In this document: piece by piece, positions 34,500-43,661 of the stretch | How the letters are laid out: the number at the start of each line of letters is the position of its first letter | Numbering within the stretch: the first letter of the stretch is position 1 | NCBI RefSeq assembly: GCF_947500065.1 | Contig: NZ_CANMQT010000018.1 | Location: 1-59,547 of the forward strand | Reading direction: 5' to 3' | Source of the DNA: an uncultured Aquimarina sp. | Lineage (GTDB): Bacteria > Bacteroidota > Bacteroidia > Flavobacteriales > Flavobacteriaceae | DNA: 59,547 bases | Translations under genes and position numbers: made by a program | Notes under the pieces: generated by a model | Databases searched by the model: none | The model's input: only the letters and a program-made list of their open reading frames with translations | Told to the model about the DNA's origin: nothing

Positions 34500-34916
34500 A
34501 TGATTAGATTATACAACTTAGAATTTTGTAAATTAGAAATACATCATGATCACATGATTGCTATTATGCATGAAGGCATTGTTGTTTCTATAGAGAATAA
34601 CTCAATTCTAATTAAAATTGCAGAAGAACATTTCAAAAACAAACCTTTTGTATACATTACACATCGAATCCATTCATACTCGGTTGATCCGATTGTATAC
34701 ATAAAGACAGCGAGCATCTCCAATCTTGTGGGGTTTGCAGTGGTATCTAAGAACCCTATACAAAAAACACTTACTAAATACGAAAAATCTTTCTTCAAAA
34801 AAGATTTTAAAAGATTTGATGATATGGAATCTGCTTTAGTCTGGAAAGATGAAATGATAAAAAAGCACCCCCATAAAGGGGTTTATTCACATAAACAAAA
34901 AAAGAGAATCACTTGA
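34500..34916 (+). CDS. STAS/SpoIIAA-like small protein, copy 3
   Basis: The protein has 138 residues and aligns with copy 1 over its full length (Y-N-L-E-F-C-K-L-E-I, F-V-Y-I-T-H-R-I-H-S-Y, I-S-N-L-V-G-F-A-V-V-S, F-D-D-M-E-S-A-L-V-W-K-D). It has a longer basic tail that runs into the palindromic terminator: the last codons and the stop codon lie inside the left arm and loop of the hairpin at 34885-34940. It converges with rny. Function is unknown. Confidence 0.7.
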   Translation: MIRLYNLEFCKLEIHHDHMIAIMHEGIVVSIENNSILIKIAEEHFKNKPFVYITHRIHSYSVDPIVYIKTASISNLVGFAVVSKNPIQKTLTKYEKSFFKKDFKRFDDMESALVWKDEMIKKHPHKGVYSHKQKKRIT

Positions 34917-34940
34917 TTCTCTTTTTTTGTTTATGTGAAT
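34885..34940. terminator. Perfect 27-bp inverted repeat, bidirectional terminator
   Basis: The left arm (34885-34911) and right arm (34914-34940) are exact reverse complements, separated only by CT. The centre is AGAGAATCA/TGATTCTCT, flanked by A7/T7. It lies between copy 3 (+ strand) and rny (- strand), and the stop codon of copy 3 (34914-34916) is the first codon of the right arm. The A/T tracts allow stopping in both directions. Confidence 0.85.
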
Positions 34941-34947
34941 ACTATTA

Positions 34948-36513
34948 TTATTTAGCGATATTAACCGCTCTTGTTTCTCTAATAACTGTAATCTTAACCT
35001 GACCAGGATACGTCATATCTGTTTGTATTTTCTGAGAAATCTCAAACGATAAGCTAGCTGCCCTTTCATCGTTCACTTTTTCACTTTCTACAATAACACG
35101 AAGTTCTCTACCAGCCTGGATAGCATACGCCTTTTTAACTCCATTAAACCCAAATGCTATATCCTCTAAATCCTTCAATCTTTGTATATAAGAATCTAGA
35201 ACCTGGCGACGAGCTCCAGGTCTTGCTCCACTAATTGCATCACAAACCTGAACTATTGGCGAAATAAGCGCCGTCATTTCTATTTCATCGTGGTGAGCTC
35301 CAATCGCATTGCACACATCTGGTTTTTCTCCATATTTCTCTGCCCACTGCATTCCGAGTATGGCATGCGGCACCTCTGTTTCCGTATCTGGCACTTTACC
35401 AATATCATGTAACAATCCAGCTCTTTTAGCTAATTTAGGATTAAGACCTAATTCTGATGCCATAACCCCACAAAGTTTAGCGACTTCTCTAGAGTGCTGC
35501 AATAAATTCTGTCCGTATGAAGAGCGGTATTTCATTCTACCAACCGTTTTAATCAACTCAGGATGCAACCCATGTATACCTAAATCAATAACGGTTCTTT
35601 TACCTACTTCGATAATCTCCTCATCAATTTGCTTTCTGGTTTTCTTTACTATTTCTTCAATACGTGCAGGATGTATTCTACCATCCGTTACCAATTTATG
35701 TAAAGACAAACGTGCCACTTCTCTTCTTACTGAGTCGAAACACGAAAGAATAATCGCCTCCGGAGTATCGTCCACAATAATCTCAACTCCAGTAGCCGCT
35801 TCTATTGCTCTAATATTTCTTCCTTCACGTCCTATAATACGTCCTTTTACATCGTCACTTTCAATATTAAACACAGATACACAATTCTCTACAGCTTCTT
35901 CTGTTCCTATTCTCTGAATTGTATTTATGATAACTTTTTTAGCTTCTTGCTGAGCAGTTAGCTTAGCTTCTTCTATAGTACCTTGTATTAATGCCATCGA
36001 ATCAGTCTTAGCTTGTTCTTTTAATGACTCTACAAGTTGTTCTTTTGCTTCTTCTGCAGATAATCCTGATATCACCTCTAATTGCTGAACCTGGCTTTTA
36101 TGCAGCTTTGTCAGCTCACTCTGTTTCTTCTCCAGATACTCGTTACGATGATTGTAATCCTTTGTCTTTTGCTCTAATTCTGTGTTTAGCTTCTTACTTT
36201 TAGAAAGCTCATTGGAAATCTGAGATTCTTTATCTCTGGTTCTCTTTTCCGCTTCAGCCATTTTTTTATCGCGAGATAAAATCACTTTTTCATGCTCTGA
36301 CTTTAATTCAATAAACTTTTCTTTAGCCTGAAGTATTTTATCTTTTTTAATAGCCTCTCCCTCACTTTTAGCCTCTCTAATAATACTTTGAGACGTTTTT
36401 TTGGCGCTTTTGATAATTTCTGAAGCTCTACTGCGCTCCAGCACTTTAGCGATAATAAAACCTATCACTAAACCCACTACTGCCGCAATAATCAAAAATA
36501 TAATGTTATCCAT
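34948..36513 (-). CDS. rny: Ribonuclease Y
   Basis: The protein (521 residues) is the membrane-anchored endonuclease that begins mRNA decay. The N-terminal helix (about 4-22) anchors it, a long charged coiled coil covers about 25-195, the KH domain has G-R-I-I-G-R-E-G-R-N-I-R near residue 225, and the HD domain shows H-S-R-E-V-A-K-L and L-L-H-D-I-G-K-V near 340-375. The length fits the family. It lies downstream of the zapB-like/zapA/6S-like unit on the same strand, about 30 bases after the RNA end. Confidence 0.95.
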   Translation of the reverse strand: MDNIIFLIIAAVVGLVIGFIIAKVLERSRASEIIKSAKKTSQSIIREAKSEGEAIKKDKILQAKEKFIELKSEHEKVILSRDKKMAEAEKRTRDKESQISNELSKSKKLNTELEQKTKDYNHRNEYLEKKQSELTKLHKSQVQQLEVISGLSAEEAKEQLVESLKEQAKTDSMALIQGTIEEAKLTAQQEAKKVIINTIQRIGTEEAVENCVSVFNIESDDVKGRIIGREGRNIRAIEAATGVEIIVDDTPEAIILSCFDSVRREVARLSLHKLVTDGRIHPARIEEIVKKTRKQIDEEIIEVGKRTVIDLGIHGLHPELIKTVGRMKYRSSYGQNLLQHSREVAKLCGVMASELGLNPKLAKRAGLLHDIGKVPDTETEVPHAILGMQWAEKYGEKPDVCNAIGAHHDEIEMTALISPIVQVCDAISGARPGARRQVLDSYIQRLKDLEDIAFGFNGVKKAYAIQAGRELRVIVESEKVNDERAASLSFEISQKIQTDMTYPGQVKITVIRETRAVNIAK

Positions 36514-36534
36514 AATCCTAGTTAGTGTTTATAT

Positions 36535-36722
36535 ATAAAAAAAGCCTGCACTAGCATGGGTTTTGTATAAACTCTGTAAAAACAGGTTTAGGGCTAACAA
36601 ATTGCTCAAGGATCCATGTAACTGATATACATCAGCATGGCTTGCTTTTACAACTTAAACTCACCCTTTTTAAAATAATTCTTGTTGAGTTTATCAAAAA
36701 ATAATAACTAGTGCAGGCAGTA
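36535..36722 (-). ncRNA. ssrS: 6S-like RNA (6S-Flavo type)
   Basis: On the - strand the RNA starts near 36720 and ends in a T-run near 36535. The closing stem is an exact 11-bp pair (36544-36554 with 36708-36718). Inside it, GATAAACTC on the 5' side can pair with GAGTTTATa on the 3' side, and near the tip CCATG pairs with CATGG around CTGAT/ATCAG. The whole is a long rod with internal loops, as in 6S RNA, which binds RNA polymerase. The gap between zapA and rny holds no open frame. The location next to zapA fits the E. coli ssrS neighbourhood. A 3' T-run after the closing stem acts as terminator. Confidence 0.7.
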
Positions 36723-36745
36723 ACCTTATTTATTTTAATGAACGT

Positions 36746-37036
36746 TTAAGATAGATGATCTTGCAACAAGTTATTGAGGGCATTTAATCTACCCATTGCT
36801 TGTATCTCATCACTATCTTTATCTATAACCTTTTGCTCTACTTGTGCCGCAAACTGTAAAGCACACATTGCTAATACATCTTGCTTATCTCTCACTGCAT
36901 AACTTTGTTCAAACTGCTTAATCATGGCTTCAATCTTCTTAGCTGCTTTCCTCAACCCCTCTTCTTGATCAGGATTAATGGTTAATGGATACACACGATC
37001 CGCAACTGATAATTTGATTTTTAATTTGTCTGCCAT
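36746..37036 (-). CDS. zapA: Cell division protein ZapA
   Basis: The protein (96 residues) stabilises FtsZ filaments at the division site. It starts with the ZapA beta-hairpin (L-K-I-K-L-S-V-A-D-R-V-Y-P-L-T-I), followed by E-E-G-L-R-K-A-A-K-K-I and a long C-terminal coiled coil (A-L-Q-F-A-A-Q-V-E-Q-K). Length and layout are normal. It starts 8 bases after the coiled-coil gene and is followed by the 6S-like RNA. Confidence 0.88.
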   Translation of the reverse strand: MADKLKIKLSVADRVYPLTINPDQEEGLRKAAKKIEAMIKQFEQSYAVRDKQDVLAMCALQFAAQVEQKVIDKDSDEIQAMGRLNALNNLLQDHLS

Positions 37037-37044
37037 ATTTTTAA

Positions 37045-37335
37045 TTACTCAGAAAGTTGTGCTATACAAACATCTATCTCCTTTATTAAGGCATTTATTT
37101 TGAGCTTGGTTTCCCTTTTGTACTTGTCACTGCCTAGCATTGCATTTGCATTTTTGAGTGCACTGAATTTTTCTTCCCATTGTTTTAATTGATCAACTTG
37201 AAGGTCTGAATTAGCCTCCAAATCTTTTATTTTATTCTTGAGATCAACATTTTGTTGGTTAAGCAAGTCATACTTATGAAGCAACTTACTTATCCTATTC
37301 TCAAGAGAATCAACAATTTCAATCAAATCACTCAT
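37045..37335 (-). CDS. Coiled-coil protein, ZapB-like
   Basis: The protein (96 residues from this start) is almost entirely helical and heptad-like (I-V-D-S-L-E-N-R-I-S-K-L-L-H-K-Y, then L-K-N-K-I-K-D-L-E). Size and position directly upstream of zapA suggest a division coiled-coil protein like ZapB, but sequence identity cannot be judged here. I chose the ATG at 37333-37335; a longer frame from 37374 would start before the likely transcription start (-7 at 37363-37370). Confidence 0.65.
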   Translation of the reverse strand: MSDLIEIVDSLENRISKLLHKYDLLNQQNVDLKNKIKDLEANSDLQVDQLKQWEEKFSALKNANAMLGSDKYKRETKLKINALIKEIDVCIAQLSE

Positions 37336-37362
37336 TATAATTTCACGCAATACTTCGTCACA

Positions 37363-37393
37363 CAAAGTTAACATACCAATTGAAAAAACCCAA
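37363..37393 (-). promoter_or_regulatory. Promoter of the zapB-like/zapA/6S/rny unit
   Basis: On the - strand TTG (37393-37391) is followed after 20 bases by TAACTTTG (37370-37363). Both elements match the Bacteroidota promoter. Transcription would begin near 37356, about 20 bases before the ATG at 37335. Confidence 0.65.
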
Positions 37394-37515
37394 TAGTTTT
37401 TAAACTAATTTTATAGCCGCAATATCTCATCAATCAAGTGATTAGTTTATAGCCTTTTAGTTTTTAATTAAACATCACTTTAATTTTAATCCCTAAATAT
37501 TTACATTTACCCTCT

Positions 37516-39204
37516 ATGCGAGTAATTACACTATTTTTAATTTTCAGTTTTACAATTGGGTATTGCCAAAAAGATATTCCCACAGATTATTTCATGAACC
37601 CCTTAGATATTCCTCTTGCAGTTTCTGGAACATATGGAGAATTGAGATCTAACCACTTTCATTCTGGTTTAGATTTAAAAACTGAAGGACAAGAAGGCTT
37701 AAAAGTATATGCATCTGCAACAGGTACTATAAGTAGAATAAAAATTTCGCATTTTGGATACGGAAAAGCAATGTATATCTCTCACCCTAATGGATATACC
37801 ACCGTATATGCACATCTACAAAAATTTTCTCCGGAAATAGAGGCTTATATCAAAAAAAGACAATATGCAAAAGAATCATATGAAATAGAACTTTTTCCAA
37901 AAGGCGGTGTTTTATCAGTCACTAAAGGAGATATTATTGCCTATAGTGGAAATACTGGAGGTAGCGGTGGCCCACATTTGCATTTTGAAATAAGAGATGC
38001 AAAAGCAAGACCTATGAATCCCATGTGTTTTGGAATTGATGTTAAGGACACTAAAAAACCTACCATCAAAGGTGTTTGGCTATATAGTCTAGATGAAAAC
38101 TCACATACTGATGGAAAGCAAGAACCAACTAAACTAAGGTTAATACCAATAGACAGTGGTAATTTTAAAGCAGAAGGTGTTCACGCTTTAGGAAAAATAG
38201 GTATTGGTGTTTCTACCATAGATCAACAAAATTTAGCAGCTAATAAAAATGGGATTTACAAAATCTCAACAGAGTTAAATGGCCAGCAAAACTTTTCTAT
38301 GGAAATGAAACGCTTTTCATTTTCTGAAACCCGCTACATTAATAGATTAATTGATTATTCTTACTATAAAAAGAAACGCAGTAGGATTACAAAACTTTTT
38401 ATTCAGAAAAACAATCCACTTACTATTTATAAAAATACGATTGACAAAGGTATTTTTACAGTAGAAGATAGCTTATCCTATACTGTGAAGGTTTTTGTCA
38501 AAGACTTTAAAGACAACACCACGATAATTAGCATACCTATCCAAGGAAAACACATGACCGAGATTTCTAAAAAAGAAATCACTAAAACTCCTTATTTAGC
38601 ACAACCAACGGAAAATTTCACATTCAATTCCGGTATTTTTGATTTATACATCCCAAAAGGTAGCTTGTATGAAAAGTCATACTTAGACATTGAAGCTAGT
38701 GGTGATACTATTAAGATTCATAAAGATGAAGTTCCGTTACATAAAAACATGACGATCGTCTTTGATGTTTCTAACTACAGTGAAGCCGATAAGAAAAAAC
38801 TATATATTGGAAGATTAGGGTATAATGACAAACATTATCACGTAAAAACTAATAAAAAAAACAATCGTTTTTCTACAAGAACCCGAACCTTAGGAAGCTA
38901 CTCTTTATTTACAGATTTGGATAAACCTACCATAGTGCCCATAAATGTATCTGATAAAAAATGGATGTCTAAGGCTCAATTCTTGAAAATTAAAATTGAC
39001 GATGCTGATTCAGGTATCAAAAGTTATCGAGCTACAATAAACGGAAAGTTTATTTTGATGGAGTATGATTACAAAACAGGAATGCTCGTTTATAATTTTG
39101 ATGACAAAATAATAACAGACACAGAAAATAAATTTAAACTTATTGTGTTAGATAAAGTAGGAAATAATACTACATTTGAAACAATATTCTTTAGAAAACC
39201 ATAA
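37516..39204 (+). CDS. M23-family metallopeptidase, exported
   Basis: The protein (562 residues) has a signal peptide (about 1-17, ending F-T-I-G-Y-C). The LytM/M23 domain is near the start: N-H-F-H-S-G-L-D-L-K (zinc-binding His and Asp, residues about 46-55), V-Y-A-H-L-Q-K and H-L-H-F-E-I-R near 155. All three zinc-ligand sites are present. The remaining ~390 residues are beta-rich and unassigned. It probably cleaves peptidoglycan peptides in the periplasm. A TACATTTA element lies just before the ATG, and the TonB receptor gene starts 13 bases downstream, so the two may be transcribed together. Confidence 0.88.
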   Translation: MRVITLFLIFSFTIGYCQKDIPTDYFMNPLDIPLAVSGTYGELRSNHFHSGLDLKTEGQEGLKVYASATGTISRIKISHFGYGKAMYISHPNGYTTVYAHLQKFSPEIEAYIKKRQYAKESYEIELFPKGGVLSVTKGDIIAYSGNTGGSGGPHLHFEIRDAKARPMNPMCFGIDVKDTKKPTIKGVWLYSLDENSHTDGKQEPTKLRLIPIDSGNFKAEGVHALGKIGIGVSTIDQQNLAANKNGIYKISTELNGQQNFSMEMKRFSFSETRYINRLIDYSYYKKKRSRITKLFIQKNNPLTIYKNTIDKGIFTVEDSLSYTVKVFVKDFKDNTTIISIPIQGKHMTEISKKEITKTPYLAQPTENFTFNSGIFDLYIPKGSLYEKSYLDIEASGDTIKIHKDEVPLHKNMTIVFDVSNYSEADKKKLYIGRLGYNDKHYHVKTNKKNNRFSTRTRTLGSYSLFTDLDKPTIVPINVSDKKWMSKAQFLKIKIDDADSGIKSYRATINGKFILMEYDYKTGMLVYNFDDKIITDTENKFKLIVLDKVGNNTTFETIFFRKP

Positions 39205-39217
39205 ATAGATATACTCT

Positions 39218-41680
39218 TTGAAAAATCTTCACTTTCTTTTTGTTTTTTTTCTAGCCTCTATAAGTCACAACATATTAGCCCAAGATGCAGTCGTAAAAGG
39301 TATCGTCCTGGACGAATCTAATAAACCAATAGTTGGGGCTAATGTATCCTACGAAAATTCTGGAACACGTACCGATAAAAATGGTGTCTATATTCTTAAC
39401 ATCCCTTCAAATAAACCGATAAAAATTAAAATTAGCCATGTCGGATTAAAGGATATAACCTTTACTATTAATTTAAAAGAAAATCAGCAATATGAACTAA
39501 ATCCTGTTCTAAAAACTGATGTTGAGCAAATCAGCGAGGTAATCATTACAGGGCGAGAACGAAAAGTAGTAGAAGGAATTACCACTTTAGATCCGGAAAC
39601 AATTCGTATTACTCCATCTGCTAATGCAGGTGTAGAAGGTTTATTAAAAACATTACCCGGAGTAAGTTCTAACAATGAATTAAGTACGCAATATGCGGTA
39701 AGAGGAGGGAATTTTGATGAAAATCTAGTTTATGTAAATGAAATCGAAGTGTATCGACCATTCCTGATTCGTTCTGGACAACAGGAAGGTTTAAGTTTTG
39801 TGAATACCGATTTAGTAAGAAATGTGGATTTTTCTGCAGGAGGTTTTCAGGCTAAATATGGTGACAAACTATCTTCTGTATTAGACATAACGTATCGCAG
39901 ACCTACACGATTTGATGTATCAGCGAATCTAAGCTTACTTGGTGGTAGTATCTCTGCAGGAGGAATAACAAAAGACAAGAAATTTGCAGGAGTAGTAGGT
40001 GTACGCTATAGAGATAATAGTTTATTAGTAGATGCTAGACAAACTGAAACAAATTTTAGACCTCGATTTGCTGATGTACAAACATATTTATCTTATAACT
40101 TTTCTAATAAATTCGAATTAGGTTTTTTAGGTAATATCGCCATTAACAAATATGACTATGAGCCTTTAACTCGCCAAACTAATTTTGGATCTATAACAGA
40201 CCCTATAGCATTAACCGTTTTCTATGACGGTCAAGAAGAAGATCGTTATGACACCTATTTTGGCGCACTAAAAGGAACCTACCAGGCAAACGAGAATTTA
40301 ACCCTAAAGTTAATTGGTTCTGCATATCACACTCAGGAACAAGAACACTTTGATATCTTTGCAGCTTACTTTTTAGGATCCGTAAATACAGATATAGGTG
40401 GTGAAGATTTAGGAGAAGCTGAATTTAGTGAAGGTGTTGGTTCTCAACTAACGCATGCGAGAAATAATCTTGATGCGCTAATATTTAATCTTGAACACAA
40501 GGGAACCTATATTTCAAATGAACACCAAATTGATTGGGGAATAAAATATACTGCTGAAGATATTAGAGATAGAATCCAGGAGTATGAAGTTATTGATTCT
40601 GCTGGATTTTCCATTCGTCCACCTGGTACTTTTGTGAATGACCAACCTTATAATCCTAATGCAAGCCCAATTGTTCCTTTTTCTAGTGTAAGAGCTACCA
40701 ATATGGTGAATATTGATAGGTTTTCTGGATTCGCTCAATATAGCTTACGAACAAATATAAAAGAACATGAAATTTGGGCAAACATTGGAGTTAGAGCTCA
40801 TAACTGGAACGTTTCTGGAGATGGGATTAGCAGCAGTTCGCAAACTGTATTTAGTCCAAGAGCACAAGTTGCTATTAAACCCGATTGGAAATCCGATATG
40901 ATATTTCGTATTTCTGGAGGATGGTATCATCAGCCTCCTTTTTATAGAGAACTTAGGGATCTTCAAGGAACTGTTCAGCCAAATGTAAAAGCCCAACAAT
41001 CTATCCATTTAGTTGCAGGTAATGACTATAGTTTTACTATGTGGGATCGACCTTTTAAGCTTACCACAGAATTATATTACAAAAAACTTACAGATGTTAA
41101 TTCATACTCTATAGAAAATGTAAGAATTCGATATCGTGCCAATAATAATGCCGAAGCATACGCTGCAGGGTTTGACCTCAGAATCAATGGAGAGTTTGTA
41201 CCCGGAACAGAAAGCTGGTTTAGTCTTGGACTTCTTAAAACCGAAGAGAATTTAGATAATAGAGGATATATAGATAGACCAACAGACCAAAGAATCAAAG
41301 CTGCCGCATTGTTTCAGGATTATGTTCCTACAATTCCTAGTTTAAAAGCATATCTTAATCTTGTATACCAAACCGGTGTACCTGGCGGATCTCCGACGAA
41401 TGCAGATCCTTATAATTTCCAAACTAGATTACGTGACTATCGAAGAGCAGATTTAGGAATTTCCTATATCATTGTTGATCAAAAAATAAGACGTAAAGAA
41501 GGTAGCTTTTTTAACAAATTTAGGGAATTAAACGTAGGGCTTGAGATTTTCAATCTTTTTGATAATCTTAACTCCATAACCAATACTTTTGTTAGAGATG
41601 CAGCCTCGCAACGTCAATTCGCAATTCCAAACTTTTTAACTCAGCGAGTTTTTAATGTTCGATTAGGAATGAAGTTTTAG
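39218..41680 (+). CDS. TonB-dependent outer membrane receptor with carboxypeptidase-like domain
   Basis: The protein (820 residues) is an outer membrane active transporter. It has a signal peptide (ending I-S-H-N-I-L-A-Q), a carboxypeptidase regulatory-like domain (about 22-105: V-V-K-G-I-V-L-D-E-S-N-K-P-I-V-G-A-N-V), a plug domain (about 115-220, with L-L-K-T-L-P-G-V-S-S and G-G-N-F-D-E-N-L-V-Y) and a beta-barrel ending in V-F-N-V-R-L-G-M-K-F. The start is TTG at 39218, because the signal peptide begins there and no ATG lies nearby. No SusD gene follows, so the substrate is open. A GLPGLI gene follows 48 bases downstream. Confidence 0.85.
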   Translation: MKNLHFLFVFFLASISHNILAQDAVVKGIVLDESNKPIVGANVSYENSGTRTDKNGVYILNIPSNKPIKIKISHVGLKDITFTINLKENQQYELNPVLKTDVEQISEVIITGRERKVVEGITTLDPETIRITPSANAGVEGLLKTLPGVSSNNELSTQYAVRGGNFDENLVYVNEIEVYRPFLIRSGQQEGLSFVNTDLVRNVDFSAGGFQAKYGDKLSSVLDITYRRPTRFDVSANLSLLGGSISAGGITKDKKFAGVVGVRYRDNSLLVDARQTETNFRPRFADVQTYLSYNFSNKFELGFLGNIAINKYDYEPLTRQTNFGSITDPIALTVFYDGQEEDRYDTYFGALKGTYQANENLTLKLIGSAYHTQEQEHFDIFAAYFLGSVNTDIGGEDLGEAEFSEGVGSQLTHARNNLDALIFNLEHKGTYISNEHQIDWGIKYTAEDIRDRIQEYEVIDSAGFSIRPPGTFVNDQPYNPNASPIVPFSSVRATNMVNIDRFSGFAQYSLRTNIKEHEIWANIGVRAHNWNVSGDGISSSSQTVFSPRAQVAIKPDWKSDMIFRISGGWYHQPPFYRELRDLQGTVQPNVKAQQSIHLVAGNDYSFTMWDRPFKLTTELYYKKLTDVNSYSIENVRIRYRANNNAEAYAAGFDLRINGEFVPGTESWFSLGLLKTEENLDNRGYIDRPTDQRIKAAALFQDYVPTIPSLKAYLNLVYQTGVPGGSPTNADPYNFQTRLRDYRRADLGISYIIVDQKIRRKEGSFFNKFRELNVGLEIFNLFDNLNSITNTFVRDAASQRQFAIPNFLTQRVFNVRLGMKF

Positions 41681-41728
41681 GATACAAGGTTATTATTAAA
41701 TCAGTCTTTTAAAATTTTTATTATAAAT

Positions 41729-42478
41729 ATGAACAAAAACCTACTTTTAATCGTACTGCTGTTTACATTTCATAATTATACAATTGCCCAAACAATTGAA
41801 GTTGGTTATAAGGAATATTATTCTTTGGCTGGATATGGGTTAGATATTGTAAGAGAAGAAATTAATAACAGTACAGAAAAGATTACTCCAGATTTCATTT
41901 TGCGTTACAGAGATGGAGAGTCTATTTATATAAAAACAGAAGACTTACCTCTTTATGACACGCTAAATACTACTGCCAAGAATAACAAAAATAAAATAGA
42001 AAAAGTTTCAAAAAAATATAAAAATCACAAAACAAAAGAACTACTATCAGAATATATAAATTACATGAATCCTTTATACGGAAAGGATATCGCCATCAAT
42101 GACACTTTATATAATTATGATTGGAAATTATCAGAAAAGACTGAAAACATCTTCGGGTACACCTGTAAATCAGCAAGTACTATAAATAAATCTGGAAGAG
42201 AAGTCTTAGTTTGGTACACAGATGAAGTTCCTATCAAAGCAGGACCCAGAGAATATTGGGGTTTACCAGGACTTATAGTTCAAATAGAGATAGACGACAA
42301 AGTACTTATTTTCACTACTCACGTCACTCGATTAGACCAAAACCTTCCTATCTATAGACCCAATTTAAAAAATGCGATAACTAGAGAAAACTTTTTAGTA
42401 CTAAAAGAAAAAATACATCAACCTAGAACAGTAAAACTTAAAGATGGAACAGAAATTATAGTCCGAAAAGGAAATTAA
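41729..42478 (+). CDS. GLPGLI-family protein
   Basis: The protein (249 residues) has a signal peptide (about 1-20, ending Y-T-I-A-Q) and the name-giving motif in E-Y-W-G-L-P-G-L-I-V-Q-I near residue 180. Other family parts are Y-K-E-Y-Y-S near the start, F-G-Y-T-C-K-S-A and V-W-Y-T-D-E-V-P. The family has no known function; it often lies next to TonB receptors in Bacteroidota, as here. Confidence 0.88.
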   Translation: MNKNLLLIVLLFTFHNYTIAQTIEVGYKEYYSLAGYGLDIVREEINNSTEKITPDFILRYRDGESIYIKTEDLPLYDTLNTTAKNNKNKIEKVSKKYKNHKTKELLSEYINYMNPLYGKDIAINDTLYNYDWKLSEKTENIFGYTCKSASTINKSGREVLVWYTDEVPIKAGPREYWGLPGLIVQIEIDDKVLIFTTHVTRLDQNLPIYRPNLKNAITRENFLVLKEKIHQPRTVKLKDGTEIIVRKGN

Positions 42479-42512
42479 CTATAACATTGTACAAATTGTA
42501 ATGTTATATTAA

Positions 42513-43661
42513 TTAATCTTCAATAAACTCTTTTAAAACACCAATCACATAATCTACTTCTTCTTTGGTATTATACTTAGAGAAAGAAAATCTAACAGAA
42601 GGTTTTTGCATATCTTCTTCAGAAAGTATCTCAGTGAGCACATGAGAACCTTTGCCACTTCCACTTTGGCAAGCACTTCCTTTAGAGCAGGCTATGCCTT
42701 TGATATCTAATTGAAATAATAAAATACCCGATTTTTCTTGTGAAATCGGAAGACATACATTGATTAAAGTATACGTACTATGATTTAACTCACAACAGTT
42801 AGCATTAAACTTAACTCCATTAATATGTTCTTTTAATTGATCTACGAAATATTGTTTGAGATTAGATATATATGCTTTTTCTTCATCCATATGCTCATAT
42901 GCCAAACGCAATGCTTCATCCATTCCTGCAATATTATGAACTCCTTCAGTTCCGCCGCGATATCCTCTCTCCTGCTCTCCACCATAAATTAATGGTTTTA
43001 ATCCAGAATTCTTCTTAATATATGCAAAACCGATTCCTTTGGGTCCATGAAATTTATGAGCACTAACTGCTGTAAAATCTACTTGTATATCGTTCAAATT
43101 TACATCAAGATGCCCTATAGACTGAACCATATCACTATGAAAAAGAGCCTTGTGTTCACCGCACATAGCTCCCACTTTATTTATATCCAAAATAGTTCCT
43201 ACCTCATTATTAACGTGCATTAAACTTACTAATGTTTTTACCGAGGTACTAGTTAACAAGGTTTCTAATTGGTTATAATCAATAGAACCATCTGCAGTAA
43301 TATCTACATAACTAACAGATATATTAGTATGTGATTGTATTTCCTGTATCGTATGTAAAACAGCGTGATGTTCAATCTTAGAAGTAATTATGTGCTGTAC
43401 TCCCAAATCTCTCACGGCACTATTTAATGCCAAATTATCAGCTTCAGTTCCACCAGATGTGAAAATAATCTCTGAAGCTTTTACCCCAAGATACTTTGCT
43501 ATATTTTTTCGAGCCTGCTCGATATGATTTTTTGCAGATCTACCAAATCCGTGAGAAGAAGAAGGATTTCCATAATCCTCTTTTAATACAGTAGTCATTT
43601 TATCAATCACTTCTGGTCGCAATTGTGTAGTTGCCGCGCTATCGAAATAAACCTTTTGCAT
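42513..43661 (-). CDS. Cysteine desulfurase (NifS/IscS type)
   Basis: The protein (382 residues) uses PLP to remove sulfur from cysteine for Fe-S clusters and other uses. It begins V-Y-F-D-S-A-A-T-T and has S-S-H-G-F-G-R-S-A-K, I-F-T-S-G-G-T-E-A-D-N, the PLP-Lys motif S-A-H-K-F-H-G-P-K-G and the catalytic Cys in G-S-A-C-Q-S-G-S-G-K. The length fits the class with the Cys-loop form. It stands alone with no isc/suf partners in view, so the exact role is open. Confidence 0.92.
   Translation of the reverse strand: MQKVYFDSAATTQLRPEVIDKMTTVLKEDYGNPSSSHGFGRSAKNHIEQARKNIAKYLGVKASEIIFTSGGTEADNLALNSAVRDLGVQHIITSKIEHHAVLHTIQEIQSHTNISVSYVDITADGSIDYNQLETLLTSTSVKTLVSLMHVNNEVGTILDINKVGAMCGEHKALFHSDMVQSIGHLDVNLNDIQVDFTAVSAHKFHGPKGIGFAYIKKNSGLKPLIYGGEQERGYRGGTEGVHNIAGMDEALRLAYEHMDEEKAYISNLKQYFVDQLKEHINGVKFNANCCELNHSTYTLINVCLPISQEKSGILLFQLDIKGIACSKGSACQSGSGKGSHVLTEILSEEDMQKPSVRFSFSKYNTKEEVDYVIGVLKEFIED

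Noticed and set aside
35309..35917. 202-codon open frame on the + strand over rny
   Set aside because: It is antisense to the KH and HD domains of RNase Y and its composition mirrors those codons; no start signal or family is seen.
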